64,000 bases of DNA from Promerops cafer (lineage: Eukaryota > Chordata > Aves > Passeriformes > Nectariniidae). Positions 1 to 11,929 of this stretch are shown here, one piece after another. The position numbers and the translations under genes were made by a program. Location: assembly GCA_013398275.1 (NCBI GenBank), contig VZSE01015313.1, positions 252,527 to 316,526 on the forward strand. The letters are read 5' to 3'. Under the pieces are notes generated by a model. The model did not search any database. It saw only the letters and a list, made by a program, of their open reading frames with translations, and had not been told where the DNA came from. Within the stretch, counting starts at the first letter, position 1. Every line of letters begins with the position of its first letter.

Positions 1-3000
1 TATGAGGTACAGGAATAGCCTTTTTCAAAACACTCCCAAGCCGAGGCTGATCTAAAAGTCACAAGCCTTTGTTAAATGGAGTGTCAGGCTTGAGCTGATG
101 CTGTAAAGCCCACAGGGAGCGAAGCACTGATTTACTGATGCTACTCAGGTTTTGGGTAAGAGTTGGCTGCAGTCCATCTGGCTTGCCTTGCTCGTGGAAT
201 GAGTGTACTTTAGAATCCAGCTCATCTGGGAACAGCAAAAACCTCCTTGACCAGCACAAGCGATATGGCAGCTTGCCAGGAGCTCATAATAGATGAGAGC
301 ATTCCCTTGTTGGAATCGAAGCCTGTGATGGTTATCCAAGCAAATGCAATGTGTTTCCTTTAAGTATGCAAATATGGTTATTAGCCCTTGATGCAAAGTG
401 TGGAGTGTTGGTACATTTAGTGACTCAGATCACGAGCTTGTGTAAAAGTCACAGAAATTATCATCTGGGATGCTGTTAATTGTTGAAGTATGTCAACAAT
501 GTGCCTTCCCTGGGTTTTACTGCTAGAATTTGCTATGTGGGACTGTGCAAACACAGGTGACAGAACAAGCACCTGGCCATTCAAATCCATATAGTACTTT
601 ATCCAAAGTGTTTTAAAAATGAATTTTAACATTCCGTGCTGCTGTTCCTGCTCAGAACTCTTTGGAGAAATCAATTAAAAGTGCTGCCATCTGTTTATCT
701 TACATCTCATACCAAGGGTAAAAAAAGAGTGCCAGTACTTTTGAAGCAGCATTGTATAATTCTGTTATTAAAAATACGTGTTAAGAATACAGTGAGTACG
801 AGTACACTGGTCCCACTTTTGTGAGTTGTTGCAGTGCTTTTTCAGCAACATTTTAGTCTTTTTATCTTAAAAGAAAACAGCTCTGTGTGAAATCTGTGGG
901 TAATAATCACTGGATGGAGATGGCCTTCTCCAAGAGAATTATTTTGTTCTAGAAGTAACACCAGGCACAGCAGCACCTGACTTCTCACTGAGCCCCAGTA
1001 GCAGCTGCACTGGCAGCTTCAAAGGTAAAGTCAGCCTTGTCTCAAGTTGATGCTGACAGATTCTCTGGACTCCTTTTTATTCTTTTGGATGTGAATTTCT
1101 GGGTTTTGTCTTTGAATTAGTGGAGCTCATCCAATGTTCTATCTCCTTTGTGTAAAAACTTGCCCAAAAGAGGAGGTGTATAGGTCATTTGTTCTGAAAA
1201 GCTGTTTTTCTGGAAAAAAAACCTCCATATTATGGTTCATATTTCATTTTGTTTTTAAAGTACTCTGTGGAAGAAGAAACAGCTTTCCTGTTTCAGACAA
1301 CTTTTTTTGCCTCTTTTTAATTTCCTTCCTGTCCCCTTCTTTTTTTTAAGAAACAAAACTGTTTTCACAAGACAGGCAATCTTAATTGTAAGTCCTGATA
1401 GAAGAACATGTTGGGTAATTATCTTACTTTCACTAGTTATGTTTGTTTTCTCATAATATAAATTGATAGTGTAATTGGTTATTTCTGCAGTGTAAAATTA
1501 GTGCAATTAAGATGATTTTGCTCTCTGTGCTATATTACCTACCTGTATTTCGCTTGGACTAATGGAGAAGATAGAAATTTCACCCTGCAGGTGATACTTT
1601 GTAGTTCTTGTAATATATGGCAGATGCTGATTATTGAGGCTGTAAAAGGGGAGAATTGAATATTAGAGAAGATAAATAAGAGTGGGGGAGGGGACTGAAG
1701 GGGAAAGACAGTATTTGCAAGGACCTCGAGGTAAGCTGCTTTCAGTGCACTGTTTAAGCTTTAATGACCCATATAGAGATTCTAGTAACAAAGTAATGGC
1801 CAACTAGAGGAATTAAAGGCCTCAGGTGATGATCTGAACAGCAAAAGCTGGCAGAGGTCATAAATACTATTACAGTTCGACACAGGCTCTGCTAGGAGGA
1901 AGTTTTTTTGTTCCCAGTGTCCGTGAATGTATGGTCCTTCAATAGGGTTTGAGGAAAGAGCTGGTAAAAACCACAGTTACTTCAGATGAACTCTTCTTAG
2001 GTTTTCCCCAAGTTAAAAGTTCTTGTTTCTGTTAGAAGGTAACTTTCAAAACAGTTGTTCTTTATCTTTTGTTTGTATCCATACCTTTTTCCAGCAGCAA
2101 TTTCTCATTGTCTTTAAAAAAAACCCCAACATATCCAAATCTCTCTGAACTTTAGTTTCAAGAAGTTCTAAGATGAGGATCTTAAAGGCGTCTATATAAT
2201 TTGTGGGATATTAACAGTTTCTAGACATGCGCTGATCAAATGTTTAAAATTTTTATTTGTAATTACAGTAGCTGTTTTACAGCTCAGTGGCAACAAAATC
2301 AGAACACAGGAAAGACTCCTCTGTGCTGGCTCTCTAAATAGCATGAGCTGTGGAGTGCAGGCCAAAGCAAGCACTTTTGAAATTTTTCTTCTCACCTCTT
2401 CATCCAGGCTGTAGGGTTGCCTCATTCTTGATCATAGAGCTTCCTTGCAGGTTTGCAGCCCTGTCTTCATGATGTCTGTGATGATACTCACTTTGAAGCA
2501 GCTTTATGGTATTTTCCTCTTTGCTATCTGCCTTCTGCCTAGGATGAACTCCAGAGTTGATGCTAAGTTTGATGCTTGCAGAGGAACACTGATGCAGCCA
2601 GATGCCGTGTGGCTTTTGTGTTGCTTCCTAGAGTGATTAACTTGTCAGATTGATCTCCTAAAGACCAGTATGAGAGATGATATGTACTTATCTTAATTCA
2701 AAGCCAGATGACCCCTGGAGTTACCTCAGCCTTATGGAAAACCCTGAATAGGACAGCAAGGGGTAACAGTTCTGTGGAAGCTCTGTACTTTCCTTTCTGC
2801 ACAGTAAAGGATTGAGACACACATTTGGTCTTTCATTTTTTTTCTTTGACAAAAGTAGAAGGGTGACAGAAAAAAGTTCCACATTATTCAGTTTAGAAAT
2901 ACGCCACTCATTTGCATGTCTTTGTATCTATTATTTACTTGCTAGGGTGACTGATAGTCCTGCTCAGATGTATGCATGAGATGGCAAGGCACCGACGACA

Positions 3001-3749
3001 GAATGACATTGGTAACAACACATGGCTTGTCAGCATATATTGCTAAAATATGCCATGTCCTGTGGAACATTAAATATGTAATATGGAATGAACATTAAAT
3101 ATGTATTAGGTTGTAAAATAAATTAGTGGAGGAGATTACCTGAAAGTTCACTAGATAAGTCTTTGTCTTTTCTGAAAACATGAGCTAGTACCATTAAAAA
3201 TATAGTGAGAAAATACCATGTATTTATTCTCATGGGCTAATACAAATGATGAATTAAATCTCTGTTATATTTGAAAGAAAGGAGAATTATTGCTTAAAAC
3301 CCTTTTCTTAGGATAGATGCTGCATTTAATTTAGACAGCAACTCTGTTGTGTTGGATAGGAAAGATTATGTTTTGAAAAGACATGCTTGACTTTTGTCTG
3401 AGAGAAAAAAAATACCTTTGAGTGTAGGAGTGCTCTTGGTGTCTGGTTGCTCAGACATGAGTGATTCACTTAGAGGGGGCTGTGTAAAAAAAGCATCTCT
3501 TGCTCCAGCTCATTTTGGCCTCAGAGTGAGGCTGAATTTGACCAGCAAGGTGGAGAAAATAGCATTGAATGGGAAGGTGTGATCTTCAAAAACTGGATGT
3601 GTGTGGAACTCATAAACATAGAAGACACTAAAGTACTAAAGCTATTGGTTGTCAGGTTATGAAGCTCATTTAAGTCACTAAAAAAGAGAGCAAATCAATA
3701 TCAAATATCTGGATACTCTTTAAGATAACATGTATGTTTTGCTTTTCAG
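1..3749 (+). other. CDK14: Intron (3' part) upstream of the first visible CDK14 exon
   Basis: This is non-coding and AT-rich, and ends in the acceptor TTTTGCTTTTCAG at 3737-3749. The intron is phase 1: the first base of an Ala codon must come from the exon upstream. A short direct duplication is present at 3064-3105. I saw no exon encoding the PFTAIRE helix or the catalytic Lys here, so that exon is upstream of the window. No recognisable transposable element, RNA gene or convincing open frame was seen. Confidence 0.85.
3064..3105. repeat. Short tandem duplication (about 17-bp unit, two copies)
   Basis: The word GAACATTAAATATGTA occurs at 3065-3080 and again at 3090-3105, separated by nine bases that themselves resemble the unit edge. 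It is probably a local slippage or duplication event in AT-rich intron sequence, with no sign of function. Confidence 0.8.
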
Positions 3750-3844
3750 CTTCTCTTTTGAAAGGATTGAAACATGCAAACATTGTGCTGCTTCATGACA
3801 TCATTCACACCAAGGAGACCTTGACACTTGTGTTTGAATATGTG
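3750..3844 (+). CDS. CDK14: CDK14 exon: N-lobe after the PFTAIRE helix, strands beta4-beta5 and hinge
   Basis: This 95-bp exon supplies two bases of an Ala codon and then 31 full codons, running from SLLKGLKHANIVLLHD to TLVFEYV (about residues 182-213, human numbering). It covers the end of the alphaC (PFTAIRE) helix, strands beta4 and beta5 and the hinge. In CDKs this region packs against the cyclin and lines the back of the ATP pocket. The frame is open on both sides for a short way, but the acceptor TTTTCAG (ending at 3749) and the donor GTGAGT (3845-3850) set the limits. It enters in phase 1 and leaves in phase 0, matching the next exon. The reading agrees with recalled vertebrate CDK14 at every position I can check. 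Confidence 0.97.
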
Positions 3845-6800
3845 GTGAGTAAAGTGACTATATGTTCTAGATATGGTCCAGAGTGTATTGAATTTTATGG
3901 AAATGCTCTCTTTACCTTCAGCGATCTATGAATCAGGCCAAAATAACCCTTTACTTTATTCAGGAGAGTGATGGCTATAAGAGATTTTGCTTTGTACTGG
4001 AGTAGGCTAAAAGTGGAAAGCTGGGCTAAACCAGATTCAGAGATGGAGAAGTGGCTGCTAGGCTCTTGAAGGACCTTATGCTGTTGAGTTGACTTTTCAA
4101 ACTTACTCTGCTTCCTAGTTAGAGTTTGTTAATTGGAGCTTTTTCTTTATTGATGTGATCAGGTAACTTTAAATAGGTGAGAATAATGTAGGGAAGAACA
4201 GGACTGAACTGCTTAACAGGTAGTTCCTTGATGAAAAGCATCTATCAAGTTTAGATTGCTTTTTTTTGTGATTGGCTTGTGCAGAGTGTCTTTTTATAAG
4301 CGATGTCAGTAAAAAAATGTCTGGTGCATGCAATTTAGAATTTGGGATTTTTTTTAGCGTTTCCATGACTAATGCTTTACCTATTAATTAAAACTTCAAT
4401 TTGCATAGTAGGCAGTGTAAGGATCTAATTGTGTTGAGAATATTACTTTCCAAAGTACTGGCCTTGGCCTCCTAATTAATCTTTTTAGTTTTTCTAAGAC
4501 AAACATATGGCATTTATGTAGAACTACTTTAGCATTTAGCTGTGGAATTACGCAATGTACTATCATAATTAACCTCCCAGTTTTCACAGATGGGTCCAAG
4601 AACATGTAATTTAAAAGAAACAAATGGCTTTAGAGACTATTAGATTTTCAGTATAATGTCAGTTATTGTATTATAGTCTGTAAGACGCTGTGTTTATAAA
4701 GTACAATGATTGCTAGCATTACTCTAAATACATCGCTGCTTAAGACAGATGGAATTATTTTGTATGTTTCTTGGAGGCAGGCCTTAATTTTTACATGGTT
4801 AGGCACACAGCATCACAGAATCTTGTCTGGAGAAGCTGTTCACCTTGTGTGTTTATGTAAATGTGCTACACTGTGAGGGTGTGGGTATTCATCTGCAGCA
4901 GCCTGCAGAGCATTTGATACAGTACGTATTTTTTTACCTCAGGTATTGGAACAGTAATAAAAATTTAATTCCTTTTCTTAAAATCAGTAATTCTCTTGCT
5001 CCTGACTCACACACTGAATTAACATAGGAAAAGCCTTGATACTTAATTTTATGTAATGGTCAGTGTACACTTATTTGCATATCTTTACATGAATACATTT
5101 TGCTGTCCCATTTGTCTGCAGCTGTTATTTATTTAGCTGTATTCTTTGGAACTGGTTGAGAAATTAGATGTATAGAATATATTTCTCCCTAAAATAGATG
5201 GGTTTGCCTATTACACTAATTTCAAATTGCTGGATTTTACATTTTGCTTATTATACTGATGCAAGTTTCTGGATTTTTTATCCCGTAAAGTTGTTGAGAC
5301 ATGTTGTTTAAGATAGGTTGTTTAAGACTCTGGCTTCCAGCCATGTACAGACACAGATGAAGCTTCATGCAATGGCACATTCTTCTGGATTCACTTAGCT
5401 GTTTTTCAACAAGGGACCAACCCTGCTGGAGGTTGCACCTTTTGGTTCCCATGGTGTTTGGTAGCTATTGAGACTGTTTGAGAATCTCATTTAGTAATAG
5501 TTTCTAGCAACTGATCCAAGTAATATTTTAGTGTTTAGGCTGGTAGGCAGTCTTCCAAGGTGCTGCTGGGGAAGAAGAGAAGAATACTTTATTCTCTCCA
5601 AAAAGCCTAAAACTGTGTAATAATAACATTGTAACATGCTCCTGTGCCTTGAGATGACAGAATTTCTTAACAAAAGTCTGTTTTCATTGTTCAGTAATGT
5701 AAAGCTGTAGTCTGATCAAATAGTGAATGCTATCTGATAATGCTTGAGAATGCCCACATAACCTGAAATGAATTCTTGTGGGTGTGCATGATACAGGTTT
5801 TAATTGCATGATTTCAAGGATCTCATCTGTTTCTTTGGTTATAAAGCTTCCATTCACTGCATAATGGGAATGTGCAGAGGCAAAATTTACAGTTGCCCAT
5901 TTAAATGTACAAATTCTGTCTGGTTGAGTATGCAGTCTAGCTGTGTAATTGGTGTTACTGACCTCTGTATCTGTAATGTCTAGTTTGTTGTTATTTTAAT
6001 ACTTGTACGTGGTTTAGCTCAATCATATGGGTAATCTGCACTAAAAGAAGTCAAAATATTCATGTGATTAAAATTACATGGTGGTCTACATTTTTGAATG
6101 ACTGAATCCTAACCTAAAAGGGATTAAATTTGACTTATTTCATAAAGGGATATCATGGAACTGATACACTATTGCCATTGATCACTACTGACCTTTTCAA
6201 ACGTAATAAAAGTTGTTTGAGTGAGATATCATGACTAAATTAGGAATGAACAGTTAGTGATCCGAGAGTTCTCAGAAAATGGAAACTTTGGGTTGCTAGG
6301 TTGGTGATGATTCCATTGGGAAAATAATACTGGTGAAATGTCTGAGGTTATCAGAGGTGTTTGGTTTCAGCATTGACCCTGAAAGAGTAGAATGAAATTT
6401 AATTTCATGTAGCATCTTTCATTGCAAAATGTGTTATGGTAGTAAGTTAAATGCTGAAAGCAGAATAGTCTCTGAAAGGGAACATGGCAGTCATTAAATT
6501 CTCTGGGTCCTTCCAATTAGCTTTTTTTAAAAATATGTATGTCTGTCTGATGAAAACGTGACAGAAGTTTTTAACTTTAACCTTGATGGTCTGCAAAGCC
6601 AAGAAAAGTCAATCTTTAAAAATTCTGTCTGACAGTTGAAGATCAGGAGAAATTTATTCTCCATATAAACATTTTGGTGGTGAATGTGGAGTTGTACGTT
6701 TATGTGGAAGAAGAATACAGGAGCTTACTCCTTTTGAATGAAATAACTCAGTCGAAAATAGTTTAGAATACAGTACCTTGTTACTAAGGTATATGTTAAC

Positions 6801-7963
6801 TCTTCCATCAGCATATTGCAAAGCGTGCTTGGAGCTCAGTTTTATCACTGGATGACTGCGACGCGTTATTACCCGGGGAGTTTTGAGAATGAGCTGCTTG
6901 GAATTTCCTCTACAAAACCCGAATGACTGATAGCCTTTCATGTACAAATGCTAAAGACAGTGATTTCTGTATAGTTAACTGGGATGTGCTAAGCAAGATC
7001 TGAAAATGAAATTTTGACACACTTTGCATCTGGTGTCTGAGACTGCAGTGGCTTTCCAAAGTAAGAGGTCAGTTCAGCTTTACAGTTCAGTGGAGGTGTG
7101 TGACTGTTCACATAGGTTTTGTTCCTTTTCTCACCAGGCTCTGTTTAGGTGTTTGTTTAGGCCATCTTATGGGGATGGTGGCTTTAGTGCCAGTGTCACT
7201 GATATGGGCAGCTTTGCCCAGGGAGGTGGTGAATTTTGTAGGTGAGATCTCTGAAGATGGGTTCACATCTGTTTGCTCTAAAATGATCATTAGCTGCTAC
7301 CGTTTGCTGCTTCACTTGTTTATTTAGAAGGAAGATGACTGAATTTAGAAACATATAATTGCTGAAAGGCAATCCTAAGCAAAACGTATTTGCTACAGGC
7401 TTGGTGGAATGATAATGAGGTTTTTAGTATTATGCATAATTATGTAAGTATATTATTATCAATAAATGAACCAGCAGTTTGTCCTATTCCTGGCACGTAA
7501 AAGAGCTTGTATAGCTATACTTTACATCATGCTTTCAATATTTATGAAGTAGGTTTGCCACAAGAACAGATACTTATAATTGGAAGGATGAGTAATGAGC
7601 AATATTATGTCTGCCTCAACAGTGAAAAAGCTCCAGAGTAATCTAATAATGTAATTTAAACCCAAGTATTTTCAATTGCCTTGCCCATTTTAATATTTGT
7701 GTATGTTTTTTACTTCTAAAAATTACTTTCCATTAAAGAAGAATGTTTAATTTTCATTGCTTCATTACAGCATCTAAAATAGGTTGTTATACAATGAGTT
7801 TACTTAATAAAGTTCATTAGTTACATTTCCCTCCCATTTCCTGTAAGAAAAAAATAGATGTGAGTTTCTCATTTTAAAGCTTATTGGAAATTGACATATA
7901 TACTCTTTATCAGAATTAAGAATTACACAGCTGAGATTTTGAAATTGTCTTTGGACAAATTTG

Positions 7964-7996
7964 TCTTACATAATACTTACAAAGTATTATGTAAGA
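7964..7996. repeat. Perfect inverted repeat, 15-bp arms, 3-base loop
   Basis: The left arm TCTTACATAATACTT (7964-7978) and the right arm AAGTATTATGTAAGA (7982-7996) are exact reverse complements separated by ACA. The palindrome GACAAATTTGTC (7954-7965) overlaps its left edge. The RNA would form a short, AU-rich hairpin. The stem is too short and weak for a typical miRNA precursor. It could be the relic of a small inverted-repeat element or a replication-slippage product. Confidence 0.9.
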
Positions 7997-9069
7997 AAAC
8001 GGGCAAAATTATTCACCTGCAAGGATCAAAATTTTTTCCATTGAAAAATTTCAGTTTCTTATAAATTTTGATAATTTGGATTGAACACTATAATTGTTTT
8101 TCCATTTTTGTTTATTTTATTAGGGAGCAAGAGTTGAAACTGAAGGTATAATGGCATTGATTGTTTTTGAAAACAAACCAAAAAAGACGCATTTTTTTTT
8201 AGTGTGTGAGAGAGCAGGGAAAATCTGTAGTGTCCCAGAGCTGCTTTTGGGCTCTTACCACTAGGATCCTTCAGTGATGTGCAATACCTAGGGAGAGACC
8301 GGACACAAGAAGGAAGGAGTAGTCTTCTCATCCTTGACTTAAAGTGTAACTTATTTGGAGCTCGAATTACATTATTTTGATGTGAGAGTGAAATGATGGG
8401 TGATTTTCTTCCCGTTCAAAATCGAGGTGTCTGTCCAGCTATGGTAAGCAAGAACTGAAGCTCTGCAACAAGCCAGGTGCCTCCAGTCACCCTTGCTGAC
8501 TGTGAGGGTGCTTGTCCTCCCTGGCAAGGAGCAGTCACTGAGGGCTCCCAGCATGGGAGCAGTTGAATTTAGCAGTTTCTGTTTACCTAGACCAGAGAAG
8601 GAGCCGTTCCCCTGTAGTTTAACCCTGCCTCGTGCCCCAGGCTTGCCTTAAGTTGCATTGCTTAAATTGCAGTCATAAAGATGACTGAACAAGGCTGAGA
8701 GTAAACAGAGAGACAGGAAATACTGTACTATTGAGAAGAGGCAGTAAGGGAATACTGCTCCTGGGAAAGCCTTGTTTTTCAAGTTTTAATGAGCAGATCA
8801 TAGACAGGTGCTGCTGATGTCCAAGTATAGGCTGGAAATGCAAACAAAACAGGCTTCAGGAGGGAGGGATTGAGGTGGGATTCCAGAAGGAAATTGTTTA
8901 GTGCTTTGCTGAGAAGTAAAGATTCTGCCAGAGATGGGAATTGGTAGGAAAGAAGGAATGAAAAATTAAATTTAAATAAAAATACTCCTACTAGGCTAAG
9001 AAGTTTACACATGTCAAGCAAGGGCAGATGTTACTCATGCAATATTCTTAGCACATGGTGTAACTCCTG

Positions 9070-9156
9070 GGGATGGTGCTGAGCAGGGCCAGGAGTTGGA
9101 CCTGATGGTCCTTGTGGGTTCCTTCCAATTCAGCACGTTCTGTGATTCTGTGATCC
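9070..9156 (+). mobile_element. CR1 LINE 3'-end fragment
   Basis: The segment reads through the conserved 3' untranslated end of chicken-repeat-1 elements: a GTTGGACCTGATGGTCCTTG block, then GGTTCCTTCCAATTCAGCAC, then two copies of an ATTCTGTG-type octamer with the second slightly decayed. CR1 elements are usually cut off at the 5' end and finish in such octamers instead of a poly-A tail, which fits here. Only the last 90 bases or so are recognisable. The orientation is sense to CDK14. The element is inactive and carries no coding sequence. Confidence 0.9.
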
Positions 9157-11318
9157 TGTCTTTGTAGGATTTCCAGATGTTGTGTAGACTTCATATGGAG
9201 GGCACATGCTGATGAATAAATGTATTAATAAAATTACTCAAGATTTAGCATCCTACAGCCTGGAAGGATGTGTGTATCTGAATGACCAATTTTTGTACAA
9301 TTTACTAAGGGTCGGTAAATATTGGTCAGATTTGCGGTGTGCTGTGCACCATTTAATAATTAGCTTCTATTATTTATTCCTCTTTTTATTAAGTATTGAC
9401 ACTTGCATTCAATGTAAGTATTAAAAAAAACCAAACCAAAACAATACACACTACAAAATCAAAGCATAAGAAACATCCAGAGTTGAGCTGACAGATGGAA
9501 TGCTGGAAATCCCATGAGATACTCTACTTTCGGACAGATCCCAATTAGTTTTTTTCCTAAATTACAGATAAAAATTCAAGTGTCATTGCAGTTCATCAAA
9601 AACACATACATGTAGTAAGATGTATGTGCATAGAGACACGCCAGTGATGGCACTCTACTTAATACAGGCAAGGCCACCATCCTAAAGAGTATATTTGTAC
9701 ACACAAGAAAGACATGAATCAGCTGGAGACCTGAGGGGAAAAAAGACAAGGGTGAGTAAACATCGAGAATAAAGCCTTCTAAGGAAAAGTCAAAGTAAGT
9801 AGGGCTCTTAAGAGTTGGGGATAAAAAAAGGATGAGACATTTATAACCTTTAAATATATCATAGAGAAAGTCAGTGACCTATTTCTATGTGAATGGTAAA
9901 GAGGATAAAAAAGAAAATCTGAAATTACAGTAAGGAAGAGAAAGATTAAACTTGAGGAATTCCCCTTTCATGCTAACAATAATAAAGCACTTAAGAAGCT
10001 ACTATGGGGTGATGGTTTGTCTAATACTGTCAGTTTTTAAAGAATAATTTAGGAAAATGATCCACAGAATTCTGTCATTGATAGTAGATATAGGTAAGAT
10101 TGTTATTTTTTATTTTTGAAGTCCTTTCCATATGTATCTTTCTGCATCATAATTTTCATCACTGAAATATGAACACTTTTAGTCTTTCAGTGAAGTTAAT
10201 GTGGTAGTGTGGCTGTATGTGGATTGTCAGCCTCCCTGCCATGTCTGTCCTCTGTTTACGTGGTCCTGGAGCAAGTACTCTCACCATGAGCCTATGGATA
10301 TCTTCCATGCTCTAACAAGAAACTGTTTTGTATCTTCAAGTTTTTATTATTTTTATTTTTGTTTGTTTTATATGTGCATATTGTGGTCAGTGTTGTGGAA
10401 GCTCAGTGACATAACAAATTAGAGAAAAAGTGCACATGCCCATCCCAGCTTGCAAAAATTGTCCCAACTCTGTTGATTTTAAGATCTCTAAGTCCATCAC
10501 AGTTTGCACAAGCTGATAATTTGATGCTAGGTTTTGATGACGCTAAACAGGAATTCCTACTTATTTTTTCAATGTCATTCTTTTGTTCAGATAATCTCAC
10601 TAAATTAAGTGGGTTTTGTCTCCTTAACATGATTTACTAAGAACACAAAGCTGATTGAATTATTAAGGACAGAGAATAAGGAGGAGGATAAACTGGCATC
10701 TTTAGAAAACTATATTTTGTTGAAGATCTCTTAGTTCATTCTTTTAGTTCTTTCCTTAGTGGTGTGTGTTTCACTTGTCTATAAGGAACCAGATTATTCT
10801 CTGTGAAATGAACAGGGGCTTTGTATCCATAAATAAATTTATCTTTTCTAGCAACATCCAAAGATCAGACAACTGTGTATCCCTTTTTCTCTCTGGGATT
10901 TTCAGATATGATTCTATCTGTATTATGTACGCCCCCACCAGCTAGTCTCCTTTTCTATACAGTATTGTTCATGTATTTTGAAGTATACTTATCTTTGTTG
11001 ACAGTGTGAGAGAAATCCAAGGCACTAAAAACATCTGTTAGCAGAATTGTTTTCATTACGAGTGTCTTGTGGGGCAGTTTTTTCTTCCTTGAATCCCTAA
11101 TATAGATCTTTCCCCTGCTGCTCAGCCCAGCTGGTGCTGTTGCCTGCTGCTGTTTTGCTGCAAGTTGCTGAGGTATCACCCAGAGATACTTTGTAGGGTA
11201 TTTTTTGTTAGCATGGGTAACCCCGTGTCATCTCGTAGAGGGAAAAGATTGAATTATAAAAAGCCACAGAAATACATGAAAATTAGAGTCTATGACACTT
11301 TTGAAGATACCAGTGACA

Positions 11319-11365
11319 TGAAATAAGTTTAAACTGTGGCTGTTTAAACTGAAATAAGTTTAAAC
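11319..11365. repeat. Short direct repeats carrying three GTTTAAAC palindromes
   Basis: The word TGAAATAAGTTTAAAC appears at about 11319-11333 and again at 11350-11365. The eight-base palindrome GTTTAAAC occurs three times in about 40 bases (11327-11334, 11342-11349, 11358-11365). The flanks of neighbouring copies are complementary, so the block can also fold on itself. It is probably a local duplication. No known element matches. Confidence 0.8.
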
Positions 11366-11917
11366 AGTAATCTGCAGAGCACTGAGGTTGGAGCATACAT
11401 GCCATTTAAAAGGAATTAACTTTTTTTGTTCTCCTGTCACTTTAAATATTTCTGGTGCCCATCCTTTTATTGGTAAATTATATTATCGGTTTAAGAATTT
11501 GTTGGTGACAAAAGGGAAAGTATTTTAGTCGGGAAAGCTGCTGGGGCATAAATAATGTGTGCTCTCCTTTGAACAGAGAGGAATGGCTCACAACAGCCTC
11601 TCTGCCTCGGTGGAGCAGCACAATCTGTCTGCTGCGTGATGGCATCGCCGGCAGCCAAATACTCCCATTTTTGTTTTAGTGGGAAGGTTCTTACACGTTG
11701 CTGGTTCTACATGATGGGAATGAAGCTGGAAGTGCTTCCTGTTCCATTCACAAGCCCCGGGCTCTCCATGCATTTCAGTTTCAAAAATGACAGCTGAAAC
11801 CAATTAGGCAGAATTATGGGATGCCTAAGTCACATGGAGATTTATCATGGCTGAGGAAGAAGAGGGAAAGAGAATGTATTGCAGGGGAAGTAGAAGTGAC
11901 TAATTTAATTAGAAGAG

Positions 11918-11929
11918 AATGACGTCATT
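11918..11929. promoter_or_regulatory. Full CRE-type palindrome (candidate CREB/ATF binding site)
   Basis: AATGACGTCATT is a perfect 12-base palindrome around the full cyclic-AMP response element TGACGTCA (11920-11927). Full CREs with an intact CpG are uncommon in AT-rich, CpG-depleted introns. It sits at the end of a patch (about 11.56-11.93 kb) that is richer in CpG and in homeodomain-like words (TAATTAG, CCAATTAG) than its surroundings, so an intronic enhancer is possible. The motif match is certain; occupancy is only inferred. Confidence 0.45.

Noticed and set aside
4805..4840. CATCACAGAATC-like word suggestive of a CR1 3' end in reverse
   Set aside because: Only about 12 bases match and the following sequence does not continue as CR1.
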